Positions 24,984-35,612 of a stretch of 64,000 nt of DNA are shown here, piece by piece. The stretch is from contig NC_061806.1 in assembly GCF_021462225.1 (NCBI RefSeq), forward strand, positions 31,121,644 through 31,185,643, in the 5' to 3' direction. Under the pieces are notes generated by a model that saw only the letters and a list, made by a program, of their open reading frames with translations, did not search any database and was not told the DNA's origin. The DNA comes from Girardinichthys multiradiatus. Taxonomy: Eukaryota > Chordata > Actinopteri > Cyprinodontiformes > Goodeidae. Both the position numbers and the translations under genes were made by a program. How positions within the stretch are numbered: position 1 is the first letter of the stretch; each line of letters begins with the position of its first letter.

Positions 24984-25664
24984 TTACTTTGTTTTGGGCA
25001 TGTACACAGCAGGCCATGGGTGAGGAAGTATGCCCGTTCTCAGTCTGAAATGTTCTGGGCAGGTGGGTGTAAAATTGATGATTAAATATCCATGAGCGTC
25101 TCTTGTCGCATCTTCAAAACTCTCCAAGAAGAAACCCTTTTGAGATGGAAACATTTTTCGGGCCAGTATATTCAACTGCAGTTCATCTCTCGGGTTTTTA
25201 AACAACACCATATAATTAGCGTTCAGGTTGATGGTGCGACTGTACTTTCCCTGATGAAATACATTCTTAGTTAACATCATGATGCTCATATTACGATGGT
25301 GACGAAACTGTGTAAAGACCTTCATCACGTTTTCATCATTTGAGGCTTGGGCAATTACGTCGTCTAATATAATCATATGATTCTGATCAGGAGGAAACAG
25401 GTTTTCATCTTCAAAAGAATGAGGCAATCCTTCCACAAATGTAATATTTTTATTCATCTTCTGCAATTCAGCATACATGGGCTGAAAAGAAGTGTAAATC
25501 CATGCAATATTTTCAGGAGCAACATCCATGACATGGTTACAATTTTGCAAAACACTTTTTACAAAGAAAGTTTTCCCGCAGCCACTGGGCACTGCAATCA
25601 AACATGAGAAAGGCGTTTCCTGAAATATATACTGACATTTTTTTTTCTGTACTGGTATTTTCAA
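24984..25664 (-). pseudogene. Polinton FtsK/HerA-type packaging ATPase, 5' end lost
   Basis: Genome-packaging ATPase that would pump DNA into the capsid. The open frame has 226 codons. Walker A is AVPSGCGKT (residues 24-32 of the frame), Walker B MIILDD (97-102). A conserved downstream block reads FTQFRHHRNMSIMML, then NANYMVLFKNPRDE. It is close to the full usual length and has no internal stop. There is no ATG before the Walker A motif: the frame is closed by a TAG at 25682 and the first Met is at residue 46, after Walker A. The true start has therefore been mutated or removed, which is why I mark it as a pseudogene. First of three minus-strand genes. Confidence 0.88.
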
Positions 25665-25718
25665 TGTAACAAGTTTAAACTAGGTTCTACTAGTATTTTC
25701 AGTGTAACGAGTTTAAAC
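25651..25718. repeat. Two 30-bp direct repeats upstream of the ATPase
   Basis: ACT(G/A)GTATTTTCA(A/G)TGTAAC at 25651 and 25689, each running on to GAGTTTAAAC or AAGTTTAAAC. They span the place where the ATPase start codon is missing. Confidence 0.8.
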
Positions 25719-26147
25719 CTTTTAGCTGTACCAGACTTGCTGTTGCGGATGTCGACAACTATGATGCCTCTGCTCTGGAACTACTCTGAATTAACGTGTT
25801 TTTTATTGCCTGCACCCTGAAATGCAGAAGAGGTCCAATTACAGAATTACATATTGATTTTAACTTGTTCATGTGGATTGTCCAAGATACCTAAAGGATT
25901 GCTCTGAAGGTATACATAACTCACTTAGCTCCGATATGGGAAGCTGTCTGTATAAACATTCCCTATATCCCAAAACAACAACTTCATTTTAGAAGCATGT
26001 ATTACCAGTGAGAAACCAGGGACCTTTGACATGCACCAGGCCACTTTGACATACACCAGGCCGTAACTGGGGGCTTCACCTGTTCATGAACCAATGTCTT
26101 GACACTTTGGAGGGGTAGGGAGAGGTCAAATCACTTTATTGCCTGTG

Positions 26148-26198
<51 letters not shown>

Positions 26199-26892
26199 CA
26201 CATACACACACACACTGTATGGTGACTGAATCAGAAAGATGAGGGTTGAGGCTGACACAAAGTTCAGTTGGAAAATAACTGTTTGTCTCTAAATGCCTAG
26301 ATAACTATTGCTCTAAGTTGAAAAAAAATGTTTTACAAACTAAAATGATCATTCCTTTCCCAAAATGGAGTCTCTCATGATTTCAAACAAACACATCTTC
26401 GCTAGAGTCAGTTTATAACTTGGAAACAGTATAGTGAGGGTTTGTAAAGTTTCTGTTAATTACATATTTGTCGTACCTTTTTTTGCCCAGCTCATTTGTT
26501 TCTCTGTTTAGATCATCTCTACTAGTGGTTGGTGCAGATTGTCTCTTACACAAACATTTTAGCAGAGGAGGGCCTTGGAGTTGTTCTTTCTGATGTTGAT
26601 GCAGAAGTGGAAGGTTCTGCTCATTCTATCGCTGTAGGGAAGCACAATCTTTATTTACTTTTAGGTCTTTCTATTTTAAACTGATTCAAACTGGCTCATA
26701 TATTCAGCAAATAGGTCCTGCTGTAAAGCAAAATGAACTTACAATTATGTCAGGTTACACTGTTCATTTTATTAGGATTTTATGTGACAGGCCAGCATTA
26801 AGTTGAGTATACCTTTAAAGTATAAAGGTTGCATGTATTTTTTAGATGTATTAACATTTGAAAAACATACAATTCATTAATAACACCCTTAA
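25719..26892. other. Right noncoding part of the Polinton
   Basis: No open frame of note. Holds the CA repeat at 26149-26215, and at about 26760-26800 a short stretch (TTTTATTAGGATTTTATGTG) like the arm of a Tc1 element. No trace of DNA polymerase B that I can see. Confidence 0.5.
26149..26215. repeat. (CA)n microsatellite
   Basis: About 23 perfect CA units to 26195, then a short imperfect continuation (CCTCACATACACACACACAC). Confidence 0.97.
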
Positions 26893-27141
26893 ACACACCC
26901 CTCTGTTTTAATTGGTTAATTTAAGGTCTCACACATAACACCCTTGAACACAGCCCTGTATTTTAATTGGTTCAATTAAGGTATCGCCCCTAATAACGAC
27001 ATCCAATCAGTATGCACGGTTACGCCCCTCGGCCACACCCGTTGACGCCATGACCTCTCCAACCCCCATGACCCCATGACCCCCCTTAAGTTCACAAGTT
27101 CATCTGTCAAAACCTTGATAAAAGGGTGTCTTTTAGTCTCT
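26893..27141. repeat. Polinton right terminal inverted repeat
   Basis: Reverse-complement match of 18628-18867, ending TTTTAGTCTCT directly before the duplicated GACAGT. Confidence 0.93.
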
Positions 27142-27147
27142 GACAGT
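27142..27147. repeat. Polinton target-site duplication, right copy
   Basis: GACAGT, identical to 18622-18627. Confidence 0.9.
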
Positions 27148-29450
27148 CATCAATGCAGCTGTGAGTGAAACCCCAAATCTATGTATGTGCTATTATTCTT
27201 AAGAGGTTAATTTCAGTGGCTCTTGTTTCAGACATTTATGGATATTTTTGCTCTGCAGAACAAAAGATTTAATGCCAAAAATCAGACCAAGTGGAAGTGT
27301 GTTGTGCATCAGAAGGCAAAAAAGAGTTAAGTGAAGGCAATATTCAGGCAATATTCAGCCGTTATGTAATGAGTTCTAGTGAAGCAGGAAAATCTCTCAA
27401 CATTGTACTCTCTCAGAACTTTAATTTGAATTGTTGATAACTAACTGCTTCTAAGACTGATAATAAAACAAAGAGAAAGGATAAATTTTACAAATATATT
27501 AACAGAACAGCCCTAACAACCCACCATTGAAAGTTCAGATTAGAAAATATTATTGAAATGAATGGTACTTGAGATCCACTAATGTGAAAAAATATCTCAA
27601 AACTGTCTGAATTTGTACTACGAAGCCACAATTTGTGCAAGGTCACAGGAAACTGTTGATGCAAATGAAACAGGCTGGCCATGGGCAACATAAAAAGAAA
27701 TTCATCTGACAGATAGCGAGAACATTAGAGAAGCCAGACCCACGGTTGGGTACATTCCTGGAAATAAAACACCGCTCTGGTGAATAAAAAAACAGCCTTA
27801 ATCTTAATGGAAGGCAGTACTAGAGGATGATCACACAGTCTTTAAAGAACTTTTTACAAGCTGTCCTCTTACCAGCAGTGTTATCAACCGGATTTTAACC
27901 TGACTGTACAATTTGATGACATTTTGTCAAAGACACATATATGTGTCAAGTGGATGATGCTCGAAATGAACTTTTGAACACAGCTGTTATTGACTGCAAG
28001 CAGTCATTGCTTTGGGAAAAGCAATTTTATTCCTAAACACTTCTTCCTATTCTGATGCAGTTTGATAAAACCTTATATTGAAAATATAAGCATCACATAT
28101 GTGCTTTTGATGTTGCTGCATTCCTGGTACAGTCTCTTATTTCTGTCAAGAATGGCTAGTCCCTTTTGGTGAGCAAGATAATCTCTGCTATGACTATAAG
28201 GCTTCACATACCGGCTTCACCAGCTTTCCAACAGTTTACCAAAACTACACCAATGACAACTAGGCCCTCCAGGACTGGTAATTTGGTCATATGATTACAC
28301 AGTGCAGGCCTTTATGACTTTGTAATGTATGTAATTTTCCATTTAGAGCTAGTCCTACAATTTTCACCTAGTTAACCGTGTTCCAGGTGCGTGGTGGAAG
28401 ACATAAGATTTGCTAATTGTTGTGCTAAGTTGCCAGGCTAACTACTACCCAGTATAAATTGACAACAACACGCTTCTCAGCCACTAAAGACACATGTTCA
28501 AAACTAAATGCACTACCTGTATAAATGATTAAAAGAGATATCGGTCAGATTTGCAAATAAATTATTTTTACTTCAATTTTCACTAATTTATATTAATACA
28601 TGCCAGCCATAGAGGATTTTGACTTTGAGGATGCTGAGGAAGCTTTAGTTTCTAGGTTGGAATTTCTGATTTCCAGTTGACTGTTGCAACTCAGGACTGG
28701 GAAATTCTGACTTCCAAGTACAAATGGTATGCACCATATGTACCTAGTCTTCCACAATAAAAGTCAGCCAATAAGAACTATGTTCTCAAGGTCTGATTGG
28801 TTTGTAATGTTATTTAAAGTAGGCCTATATGACTATTAGTTTTGCAAACACAGTTAGCCTTACAGTTAGATAATGTACTGCTTCATTAACGGTCAGTAGG
28901 CTACATAATGTTATGTTTCATTTGCTGAGGAAGTTTTAACTTAAATATGAGAATGACGTTAAACCCAACTAGCAAGGCAGAAAACATGGGATTTGTATGG
29001 AAGAAATACAGTATGGTCTCCATAGAATCCAGCTTTTTTTAGACATTGAATTAATAAAACTGCATTTTTATCCTACGTATGTGATTTTGTTTTACTTTAT
29101 ACTGGCAAGCAAACATTTCACTTGCAAAAATTCACCTGCAAATGTATTGACCTTCTGATGACAAGAAAAAAGGAATCAGCATTACATCGAGTCGAGACGC
29201 TTTTACCCAGTCAGATTACACTCATTTGATCACATGACACACCAGTGCGTTGGGCACTGTTAAAAGACTCACCCATGCCTCGGCAAATTTTTGTTGGTGA
29301 AATATTTGCTGGCAAATTTAAAGTAATAATAAATCACATATATAATTGCACAGAATAAAAATTCTGTGTTTTAATTTCAATGTCTAAAAAAGTCTGTTTT
29401 ACAAAAGTAACCATGGTGTACTTTTAATAAAGAAAATTGACAATAATGTA
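27148..29450. other. Intergenic, nothing recognised
   Basis: AT-rich; no coding sequence. A stretch near 28620-28740 (TGGGAAATTCTGACTTCCAA) may be an old nonautonomous element, but I cannot define ends. Confidence 0.45.
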
Positions 29451-30840
29451 CACTACCGGTCAAACGTTTTAGAATGCCTTTCTCATTTAATGGTTTTCTT
29501 TATGTTTAGGACTATTTACATTGCATGCCAATTCTCACTGAAGAAATCAACACAGTGAATGAGCACATACACTCACAGGCCATTTTATTAGGTACACCTC
29601 GCTAGTACCGGGTTGGACCCCCTTTTGCCTTCAGGACTGCCTTAATCCTTTGTGGCATAGATTCAACAAGGTACTGGAAACATTCCTCAGAGGGTTTGGT
29701 CCACCAGCCTGAACCTTTGATACAAGGCAGGATGGATCCATGGTTTCATGTTGTTGACGCCAAATTCTGACCCTAACATCTGAATGTCACAGCACAAATC
29801 GAGTCTCATCAGACCAGGCAACATTTTTCTAATCTTCTATTGTCCAATTTTGGTGAGCCTGTGCAAATTGTAGCCTCAGTTTCCTGTTCTTAGCTGACAG
29901 GAGTGGCACCCGGTGTGGTCTTCTGCTGCTGTAGCCCATCTGACTCAAGGCTCGACATGTTGTGCGTTCAGAGATGCTCTTCTGCATGCCTTGGTTGTAA
30001 CGATTGGTTATTTGAGTTACTGTTGCCTTTCTATCAGCTTGACCAGTCTGGCCATTCTCCTCTGACCTCTGGCATCAACAAGGCATTTGCACCCACAGAA
30101 CTGCCGCTCACTGGATATTTTCTCTTTTTCGGACCATTCTCTGTAAACCCTAGAGATGGTAGTGCGTGAAAATCCCAGTAGATCAGCAGTTTTTGAAATA
30201 CTCAGACCAGCATGTCTGACACCAACAACCATGCCACGTTCAAAGTCACTTAAATCACCTTTCTTCCCCATTCTGATGCTCGGTTTGAACTGCAGCAGAT
30301 CGTCTTGACCATGTTTACATGCCTAAATGCATTGAGTTGCTGCCATGTGATTGGCTGATTAGAAATTTGCATTAACGAGCAGTTTGACAGGTGTCTAATA
30401 AAGTGACCGGTGAGTGTATGGCATTATGTAACGTACACAAAATTGCAAAAGAACTAAATATGTTTTATATTTTAGATTCCTTAAAGTAGCCGCCCTTTGC
30501 TGTGATGACTGAAATATTACCGTTTGGCCGTCTCTCAATGAACCATGGGAAGTTCTTTTAGGACTCTTTGGAAAACTATTTCAAGTGACTACCTCATGAA
30601 GCTCAAGGAGTAAATACCAAGAGAGCAAAGCAGTAATCAAAGCAAACGGGTGACTATTTTGAAGAATCTAAAATATAAAAATATTTAGTTATTTCACACT
30701 TTTTGTTTATAACATAATTCCATGTGTGTTCAATTCATAGTTTTATTGCCTTTCGTGAGAATCTACAATTTTAAAAGTCATGAAAATAAAGAGACCCATC
30801 AAGTGAGAAAGTGTGTCTAAAACCTTTGACCATTACTGTG
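29451..30840. mobile_element. Nonautonomous Tc1-like element, interrupted by another Tc1
   Basis: Inverted ends CACTACCGGTCAAACGTTTT (left) and AAAACCTTTGACCATTACTG (right), each next to TA (29449-29450, 30841-30842). The arms resemble those of the element at 62680. Internal transposase sequence is gone; the arms total about 540 bp without the insertion at 29570-30416. Broken only by that insertion. Confidence 0.8.
29570..30416 (-). mobile_element. Tc1-like deletion derivative nested in the preceding element
   Basis: Inverted ends CACTCACAGGCCATTTTATT and AATAAAGTGACCGGTGAGTG, flanked by TA at 29568-29569 and 30417-30418. The transposase reads on the minus strand: an N-terminal part at 30017-30271 (MGKKGDLSDFERGMVVG, with SISKTADLLGFSRTTISRVY helix-turn-helix), a short middle piece around 29760-29830, and the extreme C-terminus around 29600-29690. 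The central catalytic region is deleted near 29700-29715, so it cannot encode an active enzyme. About 850 bp against roughly 1.2-1.3 kb expected. Confidence 0.88.
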
Positions 30841-31499
30841 TATTACAACACTTTAATGAATTACACTACAAAATGAGTGTGTGCAGAACTAAATTTGCAA
30901 AAACATTTGACCATATATCACAAATTAAAATAAAATGTTAATGTTTTATATATGTGGTGGCCATGTTAACGAATGTCAAACTTCTAACTGGGCATTTCTA
31001 CTTCAGGGAATGTTCTAGCTGATATTTTCAGCTTGGAAAGTGAAAATGCCTACTTCCACAAATAGAACAGACCAGGTAACCATAGTTTCTTGGCTCAAAC
31101 ATCTAATAAGAACTGGGTACAGCTGTATTGGCTGTTTGCATATATGTTGAGGGCCTACGTATATCACTAATGATTTCTAAGAATTTTGCATAAGTTAAGA
31201 GATAAAATAATCATTTGCAGTCCATGCATAACATTAACTGCAAGCAGAGACAGTGGATGCAGTTTGTACCTGGAACTGTAATGATTTTTTTTAAAACTCA
31301 ACCAATGAGAACTGTTATAACTGCGCGATCTATAACTGGTCGTTTAGTCATTACCAGTAAGGTCATTCATTACTGGTGACCTTTTTGCTTATCGAGCAAG
31401 TAGTCCTTGAGTTAGTAAATATGAACGAACATTTCCGATCAGCGCATTAATATTTACACGAACTCTGAGCGGTCAGAACAGAAGTGCGCGTTTACCGGG
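30841..31499. other. Intergenic, nothing recognised
   Basis: No coding sequence or named repeat. Confidence 0.45.
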
Positions 31500-32003
31500 A
31501 ATTGACCCTTTCGAATGTGACTCAGCCAATCGGGTCTGATCATTGAAACTGCCCGCTTTATGATTGGTTAGTCATTCCCAGCAGTTTGGGAATGCGAACA
31601 TGGTCAAATGCCACATTAACCAATCAATGAATTGGCCACGGAGCACAGCAGCGCTCAGTGAGAGTTCCTCACATCTTTCAGTGAGGCAGGAGAAGCAGCA
31701 TCAGCCACGTACGCGGAGCCTCGGTGCGGGTCAGACGTTCACCGCATCGCCCGAACTAAACTAACGTGACTGCGCTCGGAAGGATTACTGCGCAGACACG
31801 TCCTCCCGCTGATTTTATACGATATAATTCTGTTTTGTTTTTGTTTATTTCTGTTTATACTGGAGGAGAACCGCCAGCAAAGCGTCACTGCGGCTAATCA
31901 ATTCCCACTCTCCAGAACTGGGAATTACAATTAAACATGTAGGGTGACACTTTTTATTTCATCACACTGGGATCACTGGGATCACTGAGCGTGGATAACA
32001 AAG
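31500..32003 (+). promoter_or_regulatory. Candidate promoter and untranslated 5' exon
   Basis: Stands out by base composition: CpGs are frequent (CGCGGAGCCTCGGTGCGG, CTGCGCTCGG, GCGCAGACACG) where neighbouring DNA is AT-rich. Three CCAAT boxes lie at about 31525 (AGCCAATCGG), 31563 (reverse, GATTGG) and 31619 (ACCAATC). A consensus splice donor, CAAAG|GTACAA, ends the segment at 32003. No long open frame with a recognisable protein. It might be the first, noncoding exon of shisa7, whose first coding exon is 22.6 kb downstream on the same strand and has a possible acceptor (TTTGTCCAAG) just before its ATG. Could equally belong to an unrelated noncoding gene. Confidence 0.35.
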
Positions 32004-33403
32004 GTACAAACGAAAAAAAAAAATCTCTCTTTGTCTTGTCAGGACATGTTAAATTAGAGAAGACGTTGGATTGTAATGTCTTAGTTGTGCATTGTGTTCA
32101 AATGTTGACTGTTTTTTCAGGTGTCACATTAATTTAACACACGGTCACTATACACTGCAGGGATACCATAGTAACACGTAAATGAATCTTTGAGGCTTTA
32201 GGTGATGCCACATTTTTCCTGTTAAGGCGCATGTGTGGCACTGCAATGTTTGTGCGCTTTATTGATGAGCTTCTGTTTATTGAGACGATTAAGAAAAAAA
32301 AAATCCCCTCCGCATTGTGGATCGGTTCAAACGAGCTATTGTCTCCCTCTCCGCCTCTTTAAAGGGGAAAATGGTGACTGGTGCCGCATCTCTGGGATCA
32401 GCATCCTCTCTGCGTAAAGGGGGAAAAAGAGGCATTTCACCGCCTTCATTATGCCGATGTTGTTTGTGCTGCAGTGTGGTTGACTGGATTTATCACGGGG
32501 GTGTTCGCTCTCATCTGCTGCCATGCATGCATACAATACAATACAATACAATACAGTAACGCCTCAACATAATGCAACAAAACCCTCCCATTTTGTGTCT
32601 TCTGTGATGCTCTGAATGCAGCAGCAGCATCCATACATTGACTCATCTGGCTTCCTAAAATTAGGGGATTGTTGTTTTTTTGTTTTTTTATCCCTGAAAG
32701 TGTGTTCTGTGTGATGTATTGAAGTTTTAAGGAAAGGATTGATCACACATTTGCAGAAACACTGGCACGCACACACTCTTGACTTGCTCTAAAGGGAGCA
32801 TAATTGCCTCATGAATGTTAATGCATCGCTCTGATGCAGAAACACTGCAAACTAACCGCCCCCCACCCTCTTCTTTACTCTCTCATGTGCCTCACAGGTG
32901 CTACCCAGGCCTTACCTGACTTATACTGTGCCCGTGTGAAGTTGTAGGTGTGCATATGCATGTGTGTGTGTGTTTGGGAATTCATCTGTGTAGGTGTGTG
33001 TGTGGGTGCATGTTTGTGGATGAAATCACCCTGCATATTGTTGCGAGGCCATGTGTGGTTGCGGACGTGTTTTAACTGGGATCATTAGAGCAGCACACCT
33101 ACACCTGTCTCATCTGAAGTGAGGGTACATTAGGGAAGTCTTTCCCATCCTCTGTAATTTAGGCTCTTAGGAGTTCATTTGTTAGGCCACATGAAATTGT
33201 TGGTGTGATAACTACTGAACAGTAACAAAGGGAAACTTGGTTGAAATTTCCCTGAAACAAAGCTTTTTGAAGTAAAACCTGCCTTTAAGTTTCTGCCATC
33301 TATTTGTTATGGATGCACACGCACAATAGCATATTTCTTTTTTTAATGAAGCTACCAGAATAACAACATCCATGAATATCTGCTGAATCCTGATCATATC
33401 ACA
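32004..33403. other. Intergenic or intron, nothing recognised beyond short repeats
   Basis: Contains a small ATACA repeat (32531-32556) and GT-rich stretches (about 32940-33005). No exon recognised. Confidence 0.45.
32531..32556. repeat. (ATACA)n short tandem repeat
   Basis: About five copies of the pentanucleotide. Confidence 0.9.
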
Positions 33404-33665
33404 GCCCCCACTGGGAAAGAGGAGGAATACATCCTGGATAGGTCATCAGCCCATCATAGGGCCAGCATACAGACACATAACACAAGCAACCATGACCACA
33501 CAACAAGCTCCTACTTCAGGGCAGTTTATAGTCAGCAGTAACTATAACGTGCATATCTTCGGGCTATAGAAGAAAGCTGGAGTACCTGGAAAAAAACAAG
33601 CATTGATTTGAACCCATGACCTTATTGCTATAAGGGACGAAGGCTGACCTCTGCAACATTGTGTA
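33404..33665 (-). mobile_element. Diverged tRNA-derived SINE
   Basis: Shares layout with the clearer copy at 49702-50047: CTGGATAGGTCATCAGCCCA near the start, a GGAGTACCTGGA block, then TTTGAACCCATGACCTTATT (complement of a tRNA B box). Strongly mutated. Confidence 0.6.
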
Positions 33666-34619
33666 GTCTCCAATGACAACAGTACAGGCAAAAACAAAAA
33701 GCCAGATTGATAATTACAGATTTCTCATTTTGTCCTGAGCGCTCCCTTTGCAAAACGTCATATTTGTTTCAATTGTTGCGAAACCAAACTAGAAAACTAA
33801 AAGCGTATTTTGGATAACATGTGAACCTATTGATCCGATCACTAATTACACATGGATGGAAGCACATATAAACAGGCTTTGGGTCAATTTTCACCTTCAC
33901 CACTTTGTACCCCCATTGACACATCCTGACCCTGAGTATTATTTTATTTCTCTTGGTAGTTAAGTTTTTTAAAAGAAATACGGTGATAAATATTGGAAAA
34001 ATCTCGCTTAAGACTCAAGGACTGCAACCTAATTTTAGTCGATTTTATTTGTATTAATAGTAGAGATGCACAGCTAAGAATTACGTCACTGATTTTTATG
34101 ACCTCCAGTTTTTTGTAAAGTTCTGACCTGCTAAAACTAATTTTAGCCAAATCTTGATTCCTCTATAAGAGCTATAAATAGATATTGGAAAAGAATTCAG
34201 AATATTTCATCCATTATTTGTGCTGTTTGTGGTCTGGAAATACTTACATTATGAGCAAAGGCAAAGTCATGCTGTTAAGTGGTAGAGCAGTCAGCGTGAA
34301 ACAGCATTTTACTATTATTTGAAAACAAATGCCAAATGATTTCAGTTAATATTTTAACCTGTCTAACTTGTAAATCATTCTATATTTGAAACCTAAAAAT
34401 GGTCTCACACATTTCCCTTAGTAAAATAAAGGCATGAAATGTATTTTGGTCCAATTGTTTTCTATTTATTTCTTTAATTATTTGGAAATGCTTGCTGAAT
34501 TTAGCTAAGTTTAATGGATTGGTGTTTCCAAGTTGGCTTTTGAGTAAAATACATCTATATATCTATATCTGACATTTGTTTTTAATGTTTTGGCACACTT
34601 CGCCTTTATTTTGTAAGTT
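33666..34619. other. Intergenic or intron, nothing recognised
   Basis: AT-rich, no recognisable feature. Confidence 0.45.
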
Positions 34620-34770
34620 GACCGACAGGAAATGTTGTGGAGATAAAGGGGAAGACATGCAGCAAAGGTCAACAGGCCGGGACTTGAACCCATGACAGCT
34701 GTGTCGAGGACTGTAGCCTCTGTGCATGGGTCATGTGCTTTACACTTGTGCCACCGCTGCGCCCCACATT
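34620..34770 (-). mobile_element. tRNA-derived SINE-like repeat
   Basis: GACAGGAAATGTTGTGGAGA to GTGCCACCGCTGCGCCCC. Contains GGGACTTGAACCCATGACAG, the complement of a tRNA-like B box, and the end GCCACCGCTGCGCC is the complement of a tRNA-like 5' end with A box. Same family as 9160-9290. Confidence 0.75.
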
Positions 34771-35180
34771 TGACATTTTAAGAAGGTTTTGATTTGTCAG
34801 TGATAATCTAAAATAAAATAAAATAAATGCTGTCCATCGGCATCAACCGGCAGTACTGGCTGGTCAAATTTGTACCATATTTGAATTACAGTCAGAGTAT
34901 GCAAAATCATTAAGCTGCAACTGATCCACAGTCCAAAAGGATAAACTGGATCACCTTGTGATAGACTTTGTTTAGCCGTCCTGTGAGCTAAAAGTGTATA
35001 TAATATAGTTTCCTTTTACTGCTGACTTCAGTTCTGAACAGCTTACTGATTAGGAAAACAGCTAAAACAGAGTCTTCCTCACTCAGTAACAGGGTGCACT
35101 CTGAAGAGTGGTTGTCAGCGACACAAGTAGAGGTTTATTTGGGATTAGTTATTTATAATTTATTGGTGTTGCCTCTGAAT
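34771..35180. other. Intergenic or intron, nothing recognised
   Basis: No feature recognised. Confidence 0.45.
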
Positions 35181-35612
35181 TCAAATTCAATTCAATTCCA
35201 ATTCAATTCAAAAATACTTTATTAATCCCAAAGGGAAATTAAATGTTCTTGTAGCTCATTATGATGGTTTCTTCAATGAGCCGTTGGCGCTGATGGCTGT
35301 GGGCAGGAAGTCTGTCTTAAAGCACATCTGTCTCCTCTAGAAGTCTGTCTTAAAGCACATCTGAAGAAGCCTCTGACTGAAGACACTGTTGTTGTGGGAC
35401 AGTCTCACGAAGAGGATGCTCAGGGTTCTTCATAATGTTCTTCATTTTATGAAGAATTCTTCTTTGCACAATGATCTCCAGAGGTTCCAGAGGAGTCCCC
35501 AAAACAGAGCCAGCCTTCTTTATCAGCTTGTTGAGTTTTTTTAAGTCCCTGGTTCTGATGCTGCTTCCCCAGCAGATGATGGCAGAAGAGATCACACTCT
35601 CCACAACGGATT
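35181..35612 (-). pseudogene. LINE 3' end, RT C-terminal fragment
   Basis: Minus-strand open frame of 84 codons (35604 to 35350) reads SVISSAIICWGSSIRTRDL, then LIKKAGSVLGTPLEPLEII and RILHKMKNIMKNPEHPL, the C-terminal region of a non-LTR retrotransposon reverse transcriptase. The 3' end is the complement of TTTAATTTCCCTTTGGGATT and a GAATT-type tail. A 33-bp segment (AAGTCTGTCTTAAAGCACAT and following) is tandemly duplicated at 35308 and 35340. Same family as 48312-48682. Confidence 0.8.

Larger units (their letters stand above)
18628..27141. mobile_element. Polinton/Maverick element, internally deleted, 8.5 kb
   Basis: The ends are exact 16-bp inverted matches (AGAGACTAAAAGACAC at 18628, its complement ending at 27141) within inverted repeats of about 240-250 bp. 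They are flanked by a perfect 6-bp direct repeat GACAGT (18622-18627 and 27142-27147). AG...CT termini and a 6-bp duplication are hallmarks of Polintons. Contents confirm it: retroviral-type integrase, capsid protein, adenain-like protease and packaging ATPase. Plus-strand genes fill the left two thirds; three minus-strand genes converge from the right. Intact Polintons are usually 15-20 kb and encode polymerase B, which is missing here. Nearly every gene is broken, so this is a fossil copy of a virus-like element. Confidence 0.94.
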
